Of a stretch of DNA of 64,000 nucleotides, positions 21,760-33,220 are shown in pieces. This DNA is from Thozetella sp. PMI_491 (Eukaryota; Ascomycota; Sordariomycetes; Chaetosphaeriales; Chaetosphaeriaceae). The translations under genes were made by a program, and so were the position numbers. The notes beneath the pieces are model-generated. The model made no database searches and had not been told where the DNA came from. It was given only the letters and a program-made list of their open reading frames with translations. Within the stretch, counting starts at the first letter, position 1; every line of letters begins with the position of its first letter. The stretch covers positions 1,113,672 through 1,177,671 of the forward strand of contig MU270019.1 in assembly GCA_021432635.1 (NCBI GenBank). Direction: 5' to 3'.

Positions 21760-23525
21760 TCAGGGGCTTGCCCATCCACCGGCCACGTCCACCCACTCGG
21801 CGAGGCAGCTGCCGTCCTTGCCTTCTACGTCGACAATGTCGGTATCGCAGCGGCAGCGGCAACCCACGCCGTTCTCCTTGGGCGTATCCCATTCTTCCCA
21901 GTACTTGTCCTCCTCGAGCCTCTTCCGCTCGTCCACCGTGGTCATCTCCAGATAGGGCTCGCGAGGAAGCTGGCGCGCCGGGGCGTTCGCCGGGCAGTGC
22001 TGGATGGTGGTGTGTCGGTAGCCGAAGTCGCGGAAGTAGTGAATATCGCGGGGGGCTAGGAGAGCACCGGCCGCGAGGGAATGGATGGGTGCATCACCCC
22101 ACTATAAACGGTTGGTTAGCGGCAAGCTCGACAGCGGCCGTCACAAGAGCAGATGCTACATACCCGTTCCATCCAGAAGCCGCCGCTACGGTCCATCATC
22201 TGGAAGAAATCCTCGTACTCCTTGCTGCGGAAAAAGCTGAGCCGAGCGATCTCGAAGTTGGACCAGAAGTGGCACATGTTGTACTTCTCGCCTTCCATAG
22301 CCTCAGGGTCGATGTCCGGGAGGTGGTTGCGCTTGGGGTCGCTCCGCAGGATCTCCTCTGGGATCTTGGAGGTGTCCTCCGGCTCGGGCTCCTTATCGGG
22401 CTGTGGCTCCACGAACATCTCCCAGAGGCCCTGAGACTTGATGTTATTGAGACGTTTGTAGGCCGAAGCATAGCGGAAGATGTTGGGGACGGTTTCGCGA
22501 AGCTCCTTGACGGCAATGGTGAATCCATAAGTCTTGTTGTACTCGACCATCTTTTGGAAGGGATCACTAGATAACGGTCAACAACAGCGCGCAGGCTTGG
22601 GAGGAGAACAGAGAACATACTAGGTGATATCGCAGAAGTACTTGATCTCGGGCTCCAAGCGCCAGTACCACTCGTATTTGGCAAGAAGGGGGTGCTTGTA
22701 GAAGAATCTGTTGTCGGGTTAGCGTCTGGTTCCGCGCGGGCAAGCCAAGGAGGTACTGACCCAGAGTAGAAGCGGCACATGGCGTGGTAGCTTTCCAGCC
22801 CACCATACATGACAGCGGCATCTCCCTGCTTGGCGATACCCTCCTTCCACACCTTGGGGTCGGCCCAGTCGGGAGCTCCCCACATCTCAGGGCCAACCTT
22901 TCCAAACTCGACAGGGGCGGACGTGTAGTTTTTGACGACCTCTTTAAACGTCTCGTTGAAGTCTCCGTCGTTCAGGAAGACGTAGGGGTAGTGATACCAG
23001 CGGTTGAAGTGCCGCTCAATCGACTTGATCGACTGGATCACTCCATCTAGCTCCTTGTTGCGAGCGAGCACGACGAAAGCACCGTTAACGCGGGGTTTCG
23101 ACGTGTCCGGTTCGAGACAGCCGGTGACGAAGACCTTGTCGTGCTCTTCGCTGATTTTTCTGGTGGAAGTAGCTTGGTCAGCATATTCAAGGCCCGCGTC
23201 CCGATCGCAAACGGCCAGCAGCCAGTACATACCTGATAGCAGGGGGGGCCCCAGCAGGCATCAATATCCTGCCCGGAGAGCTAGGATGCCGGACGAACAG
23301 GATGAGGATGAGGACGACCACGATGCAGGGGAAGAGGATCACCACGCCGAGCGGCACCGAGACGCTCGAGTTGCCCTTTAACCTCATGGGTTTTCTGAAG
23401 AAGGCAAGCCGAGACCCGAAGGTCTTGGTCTGCCGTGGTTTGAATGCCGTCTTCTCATCCGATAGGGGGAGCTGGGGCGGCCTCCCCGAGGGTATGAACC
23501 GCCCTGCCCGGCGGAAGAGATCCAT
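21760..23525 (-). CDS. Alpha-1,2-mannosyltransferase, KRE2/MNT1 (GT15) family
   Basis: Golgi type II membrane enzyme that adds mannose from GDP-mannose to protein-linked glycans. Five exons: 23525-23233, 23159-22761, 22707-22621, 22566-22164, 22101-21760, with introns of 53-73 bases (507 residues). A basic cytosolic tail of about 57 residues precedes one transmembrane anchor (VPLGVVILFPCIVVVLILIL, residues 58-77). The luminal domain shows GT15 blocks: NGAFVVLARNKEL, WYHYPYVFLNDGDF, YGGLESYHAMCRFYSG, KYEWYWRLEPEIKYFCDI, then YNMCHFWSNFEIA and GGFWMERWGDAPIHSLAA. Length and architecture match the family. The neighbouring dehydratase is unrelated in function. Confidence 0.93.
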
Positions 23526-26500
23526 CCTCCTGGAGCACGCGCGCGCGGTTGTGAGACAAGATTATTATCGATAGGGGGGATTGCGAACAGCTAGAAGTCG
23601 ATGTATATCATTGGGCCCGAATTGTCGAATCGAAGTCGCCGTGGACGCAGGATCGAGGCGGTCTGATGTCGGGATGACTTGTGGTTGCTTGGCTGTCCGG
23701 CGGCTGTTTGAGCAAGAAAACCTGGTCGCACAGGGAAGCAATTAAAAGGGCTGGTCGCAGGGCGATAGCGCTAACAGGGCCTCGAAGCGAAAGGCGAAAA
23801 GAGACACTGGCGACAAGAAAGACTGCCTGTGTCTATGCAGAGCGTCGGCAATGGCCAGAGCCTCGAATCCAAGCTGGTGATAGCGAGCGGCAGGGAACGA
23901 GAAGCTTCCCTTAGGGTGAGGTGGTGGTGGACGAGAGGGGGAGACGGCGCTGCTGGGCGGAGAGGATACGCGTCAGGAGGCTGCTCCTAATCGAGCTGTT
24001 TCGCTGGGGCGAAAACCCGTCGCTTGCACTCGTGTTTGGGGGGCCGCGGGGGTTCGGTCGTTGCGGGCGTGGTCCAAGCAGGAGTCCGGCCAGCCGACGG
24101 GAACAGTGAGCTGGTCACGATAGTGCGCTCGTCAATTGCGGCGGCTTTGTCTAGATCTGACAAAGTTTTGGGAATCTAAAAGTCGGACCAAGGCCAAGGA
24201 AATGCACGGCATGGGCTAATCGGCCTGGCTTTCTCGTTGGGGGAAAGACCAGCCAGAAAATTGTTAAGCAGCGAGATTACGTTGCAACCGCCCAGGTCTT
24301 TCCTCTGCCCCTGTGGCGGATGGGCCTTCGGTACTTGCAGAGGTACTCAGTACTTCCGTCCCATCGCTGATCTGTCCTGATTGCCCTGCTTCGGCGCTCG
24401 AATTGGTGGGTGTTAGGGGCGCTGGTGGGGATCCTCAGCCCTGGCCGCGTCTGATGGGTTTGCACCCCTCCATGTACCTAGGTACGTACTCTTACAACAG
24501 CTGCTTGCAGCCAATCACAAGCACGCGCTCGAGGAGCAGCAGCCACAGTAGCTTTTGCCCGACCCCCTTTGGCCAAAAATACCCATATCACCTAGAGTTT
24601 ATTGGCCTCTGGCCGGCGGCGCCCCGCTTGGCCCTTCCCCCTTGACAGGCCTCTCCGACTGCCAGGTCTCGATCGCGACCGATTTCTTTGCCCCTTTTCC
24701 AGGATTTGCCCTTCAGGCGAGTCGCGTGAGCCCCGGCGCCGTCGTGGCTTTCTTTCGTCTGCACCTCGCCAGCCTCCACAAACGTCTCCCGGTGCTCTGC
24801 TGCTCTGCTCTACGGGGTCCTGCCATGCGCATGCTGCAATAATACTAACAGCAATACACCGGACGACAGACGCTAGGTTGGAAGGCACAGAATCACATGA
24901 TTGTGCCATCCAGAATCGTCATGCAGGGCCACACTCCTGGTCTCTGGTCCTGAACCATCCAAGACAAATTTTAGTCAGTGGCGACTGCGTCTGCCCCTAG
25001 CCCTCGGCTAGTATCCTAAACCCGAATGTCTCAATTGCTGGCCCTGAATTCCTTGGGCCAGTGGCAAGTCGAGCACCTCACGTCAGCCATCAACGTACAT
25101 AGCACGAAGGCATACCGTCTATTTTCGGAAATGCCTACGACTCCCGAGAGCCAGTTAAAATGCTGGTGAAGGCCAACGCTCACGTCTGCCCTGAATACCC
25201 TCTAGCCACGTATGCGACCTCATCTGGATTTCGATACTATTAATCTGCCCGCCGAGCCTATCTCCCCAGGCAAATAAAGGGGTCGAGGCCGTGTGCTCAG
25301 CTTGCGCTTGGAGCATCAACAGCGCAGAGATATTGATGTGCACAAGCTATGCAAGAAGTGGGATCTACCGGGTCACAGTCCTCACCATGTTCTGTCCCGA
25401 TTTGTCCCTCTTGGCTTCCCTCACTGGTTCCCCTGAATAGTACAGCTGGATCTGCGTATATGCTCTGCCCTGGCTGGGCTACTCTAACGCTCATCGTGAA
25501 ATCTGTGGATACTGCGCATCCCTGTACCTAGGATTCCGGTAGCCGGTGGTCTAGCCTAGATTTTGGACCTATCTACTGGTCTGACGCTCTGGTGGTCGAC
25601 TCCATAGTAGTATATATATACCTCGCGGTCGGTCAGCTTCAAACCTGGCATCAGAGTTTCATGAGGGGGCTGCAAAACTGAGGAGGGAGGGCAAAGATGC
25701 GCTAAAAGGACACGCAATGCCTGTGACATTGACAGTCGGGAAGGCCCTAGCCTCATGAGACGACTCCCGGCCGCAGGCCTGGACATCTGTTCAGGCCCGC
25801 ACGGGCGGGTGCGCAGCTCGTGCGGAGCCTCACCGGCCAAGGAGCTTGGTCATTGCGTCACTCTACTCTGGGCAGCTTGGCGACGCAACCCCGGCGGAGC
25901 CACTGCCACGCTTTCCGGAGTCGTAGCTGCTGGGTCGACCCACTTGGTAGACAGACAGGCCTTGCGGGCCTGGCGGGCCTCTCACCGACGCTCCACCAGC
26001 TCCAGCGCCCAGTGGAGAGGGCTGTCCAAGCTGAGCCACTCTGCTACGGTTATCAAAGGAACAGAGGGAGCTGAGAGATGGCAGGTTTCACGTGCTACCC
26101 AGGCATCTGTTTTGATGTACTTGTTCTCCGTGCCACGAGCCTTAAGAGACGGGATGGGCATGACCGAAATTGACCAGGCTAGATGATGGCAGCGGTTTGA
26201 ACACGACTACTGGCGTAGATGCTGGTGTCTCGCGCCTTGAGAAGGCTGGCAGTGTACCCTGAACCGCGCCGCTAATGTGTATACCCGTCACCATGCTCCT
26301 TCAAACAGGCCTACGCAGAAGTGCTCTGGTATGATTGGTTCAGAAAATGCTCACAATTTTTTGTGCTCTGGCTTATTGCTACCAAGGCAGGCTGGAGAAT
26401 TTCATCTGGTCGAGAGGTGCTGTGCTGTGGAGTTATGATATCTTCATCCTACACGATCGCTGCCTTGAATCGCTAGGAGCGTGAAGCACCGCCCAACGCA

Positions 26501-26795
26501 AAGAACAATTATTTTTATAACATGCAGCCTCAATTGTTAGTCAATATCTATCTATCAGCTTCCTCCGCCGCATCACGAGAAATCATCTCTGGCTCACAGG
26601 TCTAAGTTTGCCCTGGAGCTCGAAAGCGGTTTGTCATGGCATACCCAGTCGTGACTCTCATACCACTGGATTCGCAGATATAAAAGCAGCTGATATACTT
26701 CCACGTCAAGAGTTGGGTAGTAGTGAGATCTTCTTTCCATCTCGAATCAATCACAAATTCATTGCTCTATATCGCTAGGTTTTATCCCTGCATTC
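23526..26795. other. Long intergenic region
   Basis: About 3.3 kb between two divergent genes. The part near 23.5-24.2 kb is promoter and leader of the mannosyltransferase. Between 24.2 and 26.5 kb there are only short, overlapping, non-coding-like open frames; CT-rich stretches occur near 24.6-24.8 kb. I see no gene, tRNA or repeat array. Confidence 0.5.
26679..26686 (+). promoter_or_regulatory. TATA box of the M3 peptidase (pseudo)gene
   Basis: TATAAAAG lies about 120 bases upstream of the first ATG, a typical fungal spacing, so the decayed gene may retain its promoter. Confidence 0.5.
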
Positions 26796-29187
26796 TTGTC
26801 CGCAATGACTTATCCGTTCCCGCCTCGCCCACGTATTCTCAACGCGGCAGAGTTGCTCCCGACAGTCTATACAATTATCAACCAATACCGTCAACTTCAC
26901 AACAAAATTCTGCAGGTAATAGTTCCGGAACACGCAACATTCAGCAACGTTGTTCGCCCTCTTGCCGACCTGCAGAACCAATCACAAAGCAACTTAGATA
27001 TCATCCATCTTCTGAGATTCGTCTCCACAGATCTTGTAACTCAGCAAGCATCAAAACAAGCGATTGAGGCTTATAAAACGGCCGTCAATACTTGGACACG
27101 GGACCCCAAACTCTTCCAGCTCCTCAAAGCCATCAGATGCCGCAATGAAAACCTAGATCGCGAATCGGCTCTCTGGCTTGAGCAAGAATTTCTTCAGTAT
27201 ACCCTTCTCGGTCATGAACGACTAACATATGCCGAGATCGACCGTTTTGCGGATGAGGAGCTGCACCTCAGTTCTAGTATAGAAAAGTTTCCCGGTTTCG
27301 GAGAGGGAGGAGTTTGGCTCTCGGAGGACGAGCTACAAGGCGTTCATACCCAAATTGTCGACACATGGAGGCGAGATACCCGCCAAGAAAACGAAGGGAA
27401 AATATACGTGCCGCTGACCCCGGCAAACATGTGGGCGATACTTCCGGAGGCGACACATCCTGAGACGCGGAGAAAGGTGCACGTTGCGGCCGAGGTGCTT
27501 TCTCCTGAGAATGCCGGTCGGTTCAAGATGATTGTCATTCACCGTGATGGGCGCGCCCGCGATCTTGGCTTCAAGAACCACGCCGAATATTGCAGTGCGA
27601 GAACCTTATCCTTGCACCCCGACGATGCCGAAAAATTCCTTGCTAATATGAGGGGGGCGCATATGGCTGGGACAAGCAGCCTTCTGGCCATGCTCCAATC
27701 TCTCCGGATCCGAGATCTGAAGGATAGAGGGTTATATACCCAAGGCGACGAGATGGACTTCCCGGCCTGGGACTACGACTACTACCTGGAAAGGCTGTGT
27801 CGAAAGCGCGGCGTGGATGAGCTCGCAATATCGCGGTACTTCACCATGGACCACACCATTGGGGCCATACTACACATCATTTCACAATGCTTCCGGCTCC
27901 GTTTCCAGCAGGTACCGCCTCAGGAGCTCAATGAACGGGATATATGGCACAAGGATGTCCAAGTTTGGGGTGTGTGGGAAGCCGGTCCAGACAACCTTTT
28001 CGTTGGCTACCTTTACCTTGATTTATACCAGCGGGATAAGAAGGAACGCGGGCCCGAAGTTGTGAGCCTACAAGAAGTAAAGACTCCGATGTCGTTGGGT
28101 GCTTGACTTTGGCCAAAGATTGACAGTTCTGCAGAGCTGGATCCGACGGGATAGGACGCGGCAATACCCGTGCACCATCTTGATCAGTCACTTTGTCAAG
28201 GAGACTTCTGGTGGTCTATCAGTCCTTTCGCATAAGGGACTAATCCACTTATTTCATGGTATGCTGGTTTCTTGTTCTCGGTCTCGTTATACTTGATGCT
28301 CCCATCGCAGCAACTAACAGCCACGGCCGATCAGGAATGGGACACTCTCTTCAAAATTTACTATCTAAGACCAAGTATGCTAGATATCACGGTAGGACCC
28401 ACTCTGACCAGTTTTGTGAGACTCCAAGTGTACTACTCGAGGAACTGGCATGGGATAAGGATGTTCTACGAGAGATGAGCTGCCATTTTACTAGTCTATA
28501 TCCTAGTTTCTTGGTGCAATGGCGGTAAATGTATCCGGGAACGCGCGATCCTCCACAGAAGATCCTAGAGGAGCTACTAGATGCTCTCATCGAGACGAAG
28601 GCCTTTTACAGTACTTCCAAGCAGAGCTTCCATTTGTCCGTGAACCAAGCGCTCGTGGTAGAACGGTATTGCTTACTAGCCTACAGAGAAATGGCAAGCC
28701 TCGATATGAGGATCCACAAACCGCGGACCCGTCGAGAGCTTGTCGAGATGGATATCCGAGCTATGTCCAGCCAAATTCGAGTTGAAACCCGTGGGCTGGG
28801 ATACCCTCGATGTGAAGACATAGGCGGGTATCCTACTCGCTACATGCACATGCTTCTTGGCCGATACGATGCATCTACGTACTCATACATCAGGTACGTT
28901 GTACCAGACATGCTGACCTAGTTCCTTGTGTAGTTATTTTCCTCGTTCGCTAACAATAGGAGGGTATTAGCGGAGCAGTCTTTGCACATGACATCTACCA
29001 AACGGTCTTTGCCAAGGATACGAAAAACCCGGACGCGTGGGGCCGGTTTCGCCGTGAGATTCTCGAATATGGAGGCAGCTATGGGGATGAAGCCGAGAGG
29101 TTTGAGAAATTTTTGGGCCGACCCTTCGATGTGTATGCTCTTAGCAAGAGGCTACAGTTGGAATTGGAGAGAATCGGCGAAGTCTGA
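26796..29187 (+). pseudogene. Decayed M3 family metallopeptidase (thimet oligopeptidase-like)
   Basis: Intact relatives are cytosolic zinc oligopeptidases of about 700 residues with a HExxH site. Here 26796-28106 reads as one open frame (start at 26796 or 26805) with family blocks such as LGFKNHAEYCSARTL and VGYLYLDLYQRD. Homology then shifts to another frame (RQYPCTILISHF, LSHKGLIHLFH) before a 76-base intron (28259-28334). The best splice gives HGMGHSLQNLL, so the catalytic Glu is Gly. After SFLVQWR an in-frame TAA occurs at 28526-28528, yet homology continues in the same frame (YPGTRDPPQKILEELLDALI). A last intron (28894-28970) joins YSYI to SGAVFAHDIYQTVF, and the C-terminus ends at 29187. 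One frameshift, one stop and loss of the active site make this a pseudogene; a sequencing error cannot explain all three. Confidence 0.8.
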
Positions 29188-29692
29188 CCATCCAGTCACG
29201 TTTACGCAGCTTTCTTTGGAGAACGTCTTACTAGGAAACTTTCCGGCTGGGTCTCCTAATCACGTGGAGTCAAGCAATTGGGCTCATTTAGCTTCATGTA
29301 TTGATAAATACTTTGATAATATCGACCTAGGATGACAGAACTTACATGCCCCATTCCCCTTCGGCACATGTATGCGGGGCAGCGGACAGGGTTGTTTACT
29401 TGGGTGCCCCCGCCGCCCCCCTTTTCGGCTGCCCCCCACTCCACCCCAAACAACCCCGCTCTAAACCCCCAAGCGCATACCTCGGCACCTTGACCTGCGC
29501 TAGAGGATGCCGAGGACGCTCTTCTTCTGGATGGGAGTATCTGCAGGCGACCCAAAGGTGCCTAGGCACGCCCTACGACCTAGGTCCCGGGCACAACTCT
29601 GCGCCGAGCAAACCTGTCCCTTCCTCCTAGAGGCAGGCTACCCCATACAACGCCCCTTGACATCCCTTTGACGGCCCTTCGGGCAGGGTGCA
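29188..29692. other. Convergent intergenic region
   Basis: C-rich between about 29.40 and 29.48 kb (CCCCGCCGCC, CCCCCCACTCCACCCC). It separates the M3 pseudogene from the oppositely oriented MpaB-like gene. No gene seen. Confidence 0.5.
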
Positions 29693-30586
29693 TCAAGCCT
29701 TGGCGGACTTCTCATCCCACTCTCCTGTTTCCTCGATCCGCTTGACCGCCTTCTTCATGTCCTTCATGTAGAAGCGGCTGGGCGCCTGCTTCAGCTTCCT
29801 GGGCATGTGAGGATACACTGCCGCCACATAGGCGACGATAAAGTGGTACATGCTCGTGCTCAGTGGCGTGATCTTCTTGCTGAGGCCGTACTCCCGCTGT
29901 AGCCTCTCGGGCAGCCAGTGGACGGTAAGCAGTCGCGCGATCGGGGCGTTGGGTCGCAGCCAGAGCGGCAGGTTCTTGGGGTGCAGCAGGTCGCGGGCCA
30001 GGTTGCGTGCCCAGTCAGTGATGACGAGCGTCTCGATGTTGTGGTTCCAGTAGGCCCAGAAGTCGTCAAGCGTCGCCGGCCACATCTCAGGTGGCATGCG
30101 CAGCGACGTGCCGTACACAGCCGCTTCCTTGTATAAGACATCCTGCCGCTCGCGGCTGACCTTGCCGAAGAAGGTCTCATGGACGGTTATCAGGCTGACG
30201 AAGAGCGTTGCGGCGGTCCACTTGTGCAGCTCTGGGTCGTCGGCGTAGTATCCCTCGCCCTTGACGTCGGCGTGGGCCCGATGGATGACGCTGAATATGG
30301 CCTCTTTCTCCTGCTGGGTGCCATAGACGGCCGCGTTCATGAAACGGGCCGTGGTCTGGAGCCGGTTGAGGATGCGGTAGGCAAAGTTGGAATGCTTGAA
30401 GGATCCCTCAGCAAGGCCGGGGTGAGCGAACTGGCACAATATGGCAAACTGGCCGCCGAGGAGGTATATAGCATCATTGGCAACGCTCCGGAGCTCGGTA
30501 GGCTCGGAAATGGTCTCAAAGATATGGGGTTTCTCGAACGGAGCCGGGCGTCTGGTGCTACTCCCGTATCCCATAGGACAGGCCAT
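29693..30586 (-). CDS. MpaB-like/DUF2236 family protein (putative oxygenase)
   Basis: Single-exon protein of 297 residues matching the DUF2236/latex-clearing-protein fold, which includes the ER-associated oxygenase MpaB of mycophenolic acid synthesis. Recognisable blocks: AIYLLGGQFAILCQFAHPGL, FAYRILNRLQTT, HADVKGEGYYADDPELHKW, VSLITVHETFFGKVS and LHPKNLPLWLRPNAP. The conserved His residues could bind haem. The start at 30586 (MACPMGYGSS) leaves a plausible leader after the TATA-like element at 30723-30731; an upstream in-frame ATG at 30679 would add 31 residues. No biosynthetic genes adjoin it, so the substrate is unknown. Confidence 0.8.
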   Translation of the reverse strand: MACPMGYGSSTRRPAPFEKPHIFETISEPTELRSVANDAIYLLGGQFAILCQFAHPGLAEGSFKHSNFAYRILNRLQTTARFMNAAVYGTQQEKEAIFSVIHRAHADVKGEGYYADDPELHKWTAATLFVSLITVHETFFGKVSRERQDVLYKEAAVYGTSLRMPPEMWPATLDDFWAYWNHNIETLVITDWARNLARDLLHPKNLPLWLRPNAPIARLLTVHWLPERLQREYGLSKKITPLSTSMYHFIVAYVAAVYPHMPRKLKQAPSRFYMKDMKKAVKRIEETGEWDEKSAKA

Positions 30587-30722
30587 CTTGACAGGAATTC
30601 GTAGGTAGATGGAACAGCCACGGAAGAGTATAATTCGATAAAAGTTCTTATCGGTGATAGTCAACAAAGGCCAGGGCAATGGCTAAGATAGATACGAGGC
30701 AGTGGAATGTCACCTCGGAAAC

Positions 30723-30731
30723 CTATATAGG
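30723..30731 (-). promoter_or_regulatory. TATA-like element
   Basis: CTATATAGG (near palindromic) lies about 140 bases before the ATG at 30586 on the minus strand, or about 45 bases before the alternative ATG at 30679, which favours the inner start. Confidence 0.4.
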
Positions 30732-31025
30732 GACTGGCTGCCGAGGAGACCTTACTGGTACCCCATTCTGCTCCCACATACTAGGAAAGCCGAGGCATCT
30801 TCCAAGAACCCCAAGAGGGATGTCTGGAGTGCATGCACGGTCGATCATGCATGGGGGTGGTGTGGCCTGGGGTAAGCTGCTGACGACGGGTCATTGGCTA
30901 CGCCACTTTCTTGGAAGACAAGGGATGGACCGGGGTGCGGGAAACCCAGGCATAGTCGAGGTTGTCAATATAGTGTAACTTTATCATGACGGTTCATTAC
31001 TTACACGCAAACTCACTTCTTAATC

Positions 31026-32664
31026 CTACATAGAAGGTAAATGACGGTATCCGGAGCGGCGAGTGTAAGTCTCTGCCTGTACCACGCCGTCCACGCCATC
31101 CCCATCTGCTCTGCACAAGACACTCAGCGCCTCTTGCCTGGGCCTTCTCCCAGCCTGGTCCCTGAGTTCTGCCAAGAACGCAGCCACCCTTCCGAGAATC
31201 AGTTGGTTTTTGCCTTCCCACTCCTTCAAGATGGCGCCCACGTCCTGGAAGCTAGCATTGCTAGGCAGAAACGAACCCGACTTGTGTTTGGCAACATAGA
31301 TTTGGGGTCGTTGACTAAAGAATAGCTGGGCCTCGGGGCGGAACCGGCCCTGTGATTGCTTGTTACAAGTCTTCACCTCAACGAGGCACCGTGAGGGAAT
31401 CTCCTCCCCTGAGTTGTAGACTACTAAGGTCGGAGAAAAGTAAGCAATCTCCGCTAGGGGGCCCTCTGCAGCTGGGACAGATAGATACCCATCGCTGTCT
31501 CCTGGGTCGTCCAGAGTAAGGAGTTCGAAGTTACATGAAGATCCGGGCGTAAATTCTGGAAACGGATTGCGAGGATGACGTGGTACACTGTCCTGCATAT
31601 CTGGTGTCTTTTCACGTGCAGGCTCGGCTAGGTTCCTCCCGTGACCGCACTCGCAATGATAGCCGTCTACCTCGGACTGAATCACGCATCGCAGGCCGCC
31701 AAAGGAATAGCTCACCACTCGGTGGTGGCTTGCGCTCTCGCGGAGCATCTCTGGGTCCGTTTCCGCGTACGAGCAGACGTGCTTTTCGAAGCCATGGCCG
31801 TAGCCGTACGGAGGGGCCGAGGGGAACGGACCGGGCCATCTCTTGAGCGATAATACATTTTCTACCATTTCAAAGTCGAATCTGTCTGTTCGCTGCTTGG
31901 CGTTGGTGAACAAATCGAAAAGATTTTGCAGACTACTAGCGTTGCTGATTATATCGACGTTGTTGAATACCTTGAATGCCGGCCTCGCAAGCTGGGTGGC
32001 TCTGAGAAGTGGCTCGAAGACATGGGTGTACTGCGGGAAGGGTATCGGTTCCGAATTTTCTTCATCTCGGATCAATGCGAGCTTGGACTTGAGCGGGCAA
32101 AGACGCGGTGGTTGTCCTGGGGCATGTGATGTTAACCCGAGTTGCTAAGGAGCCAGGCTCGCTCGCCCTATATCCATCTAGATGGGGCAGCCGACAGCCG
32201 AGCTAAGCATGCAAAGCGGAAAGTCATAATTTGACTGAGAATGCCTGCTCACCTGGTATCGCTATTTCTCCATGCCCGAGTCTATTGAAGCTCGCCAAGT
32301 CTTCAACGTTCTGGATAGAAACATTCTCGTACGCGTTCAGTTTGTTAGACTTGAGGAGCCCGACCATCTCAACAAGATCTTCATGCATGGGAATCTCCAT
32401 GAATTCGCAAAGATATCTGACTTCCTCTGGTGTATGATAAAGCTGACATTTCCCGGTTACTTGGCGAATGCAAGACATTCCAAAATTGCAGCGGCCTAGT
32501 TTGTCGTCCTGCTTCCCTTTCCTATATTGGGCCTGCAGTGGTTGGCCAGCGCCGGAGGCAGCGTCGCTGGAGTGGCAGTCACTTGCCGCGTCGTTGCGCA
32601 CAGTCTTGTTGCCTCTCTTTCCCCGCCGCTCGCGATTTCGTTGTCGAGACACGGCTTCCGACAT
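31026..32664 (-). CDS. CCCH zinc-finger protein with DXO/RAI1-like nuclease motifs
   Basis: Two exons (32664-32253 and 32116-31026, intron of 135 bases, GTGAGC..CCCAG) encode 500 residues. The basic N-terminus is followed by a CCCH finger: Cys59, Cys65, Cys73, His77 (C-x5-C-x7-C-x3-H). The C-terminal half contains VIQSEVDGYH (E-x-D, about 286-288) and LVEVKTCNKQ (E-x-K, about 384-386), followed by QLFFSQRPQIYVAKH and SGSF. This order resembles the metal-binding motifs III and IV and the following strand of DXO/RAI1 decapping exonucleases. Similar fungal proteins are often labelled 'geranylgeranyl pyrophosphate synthetase' in databases (from memory), but no DDxxD prenyltransferase motif is present. 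The RNA-processing role is inference from motifs. Confidence 0.7.
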
Positions 32665-33220
32665 GGCGGGCTATCCCTAAATGAGCGTACTGGGACAAAT
32701 TTGGCACGTTGCTGGTAGGTCATGGTCTTAGCTACTGAGGTGAGGTAGAACAAAGTAGGATGCAGATCTAGCTGTGGGTTTGCTTTATTTCCCTCACTCC
32801 CTTAAGCCGTTGGGTGCCTTATTTGGTGTTGGACACCCAGCCTGCTTGTGCGATGGAGAGCCAGCCATCAGCCACGGGCCAACCCAAAGCATAGCCTCAC
32901 AATTAGGCCGCCTGCATCACCAAACCAATCAATAGTAGAGAAACCAAGTGCGGCCGGGCCAACCGCAGCGTTGGCTTGTTGTCCAGACCACCCATCTAAT
33001 GGCGACAGATGGTAGGCCTCAGGTGCAACATCCAGCGATACTGGTGTTACCGCCCGGCTGTCTGTGCTATCATATCACCTGCAGCAGATAACCCCTCCCG
33101 GTCGCTGTCTTTGGATCAGGCAGGGATGATAAGCCTCCAAGAGCCAATAGCGCGTGGTTAGGCAGGCATAGGGTCTATGATTTCTTTGATACATCGGATT
33201 TCGCCATGTGCTTGTGTGGT
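32665..33220. other. Intergenic region
   Basis: Upstream of the CCCH protein and downstream of the SGNH hydrolase, all on the minus strand. No gene or clear regulatory element seen. Confidence 0.5.

Noticed and set aside
26796-29187. Intact M3 peptidase gene model using alternative introns
   Set aside because: The other acceptor (CCCATCGCAG) also lacks HExxH, and the TAA at 28526 stays in frame within clear homology on both sides.
31026-32664. Prenyl (GGPP) synthase identity suggested by common database naming of this family
   Set aside because: No DDxxD motifs or helical prenyltransferase pattern; CCCH finger and E-x-D / E-x-K motifs point elsewhere.
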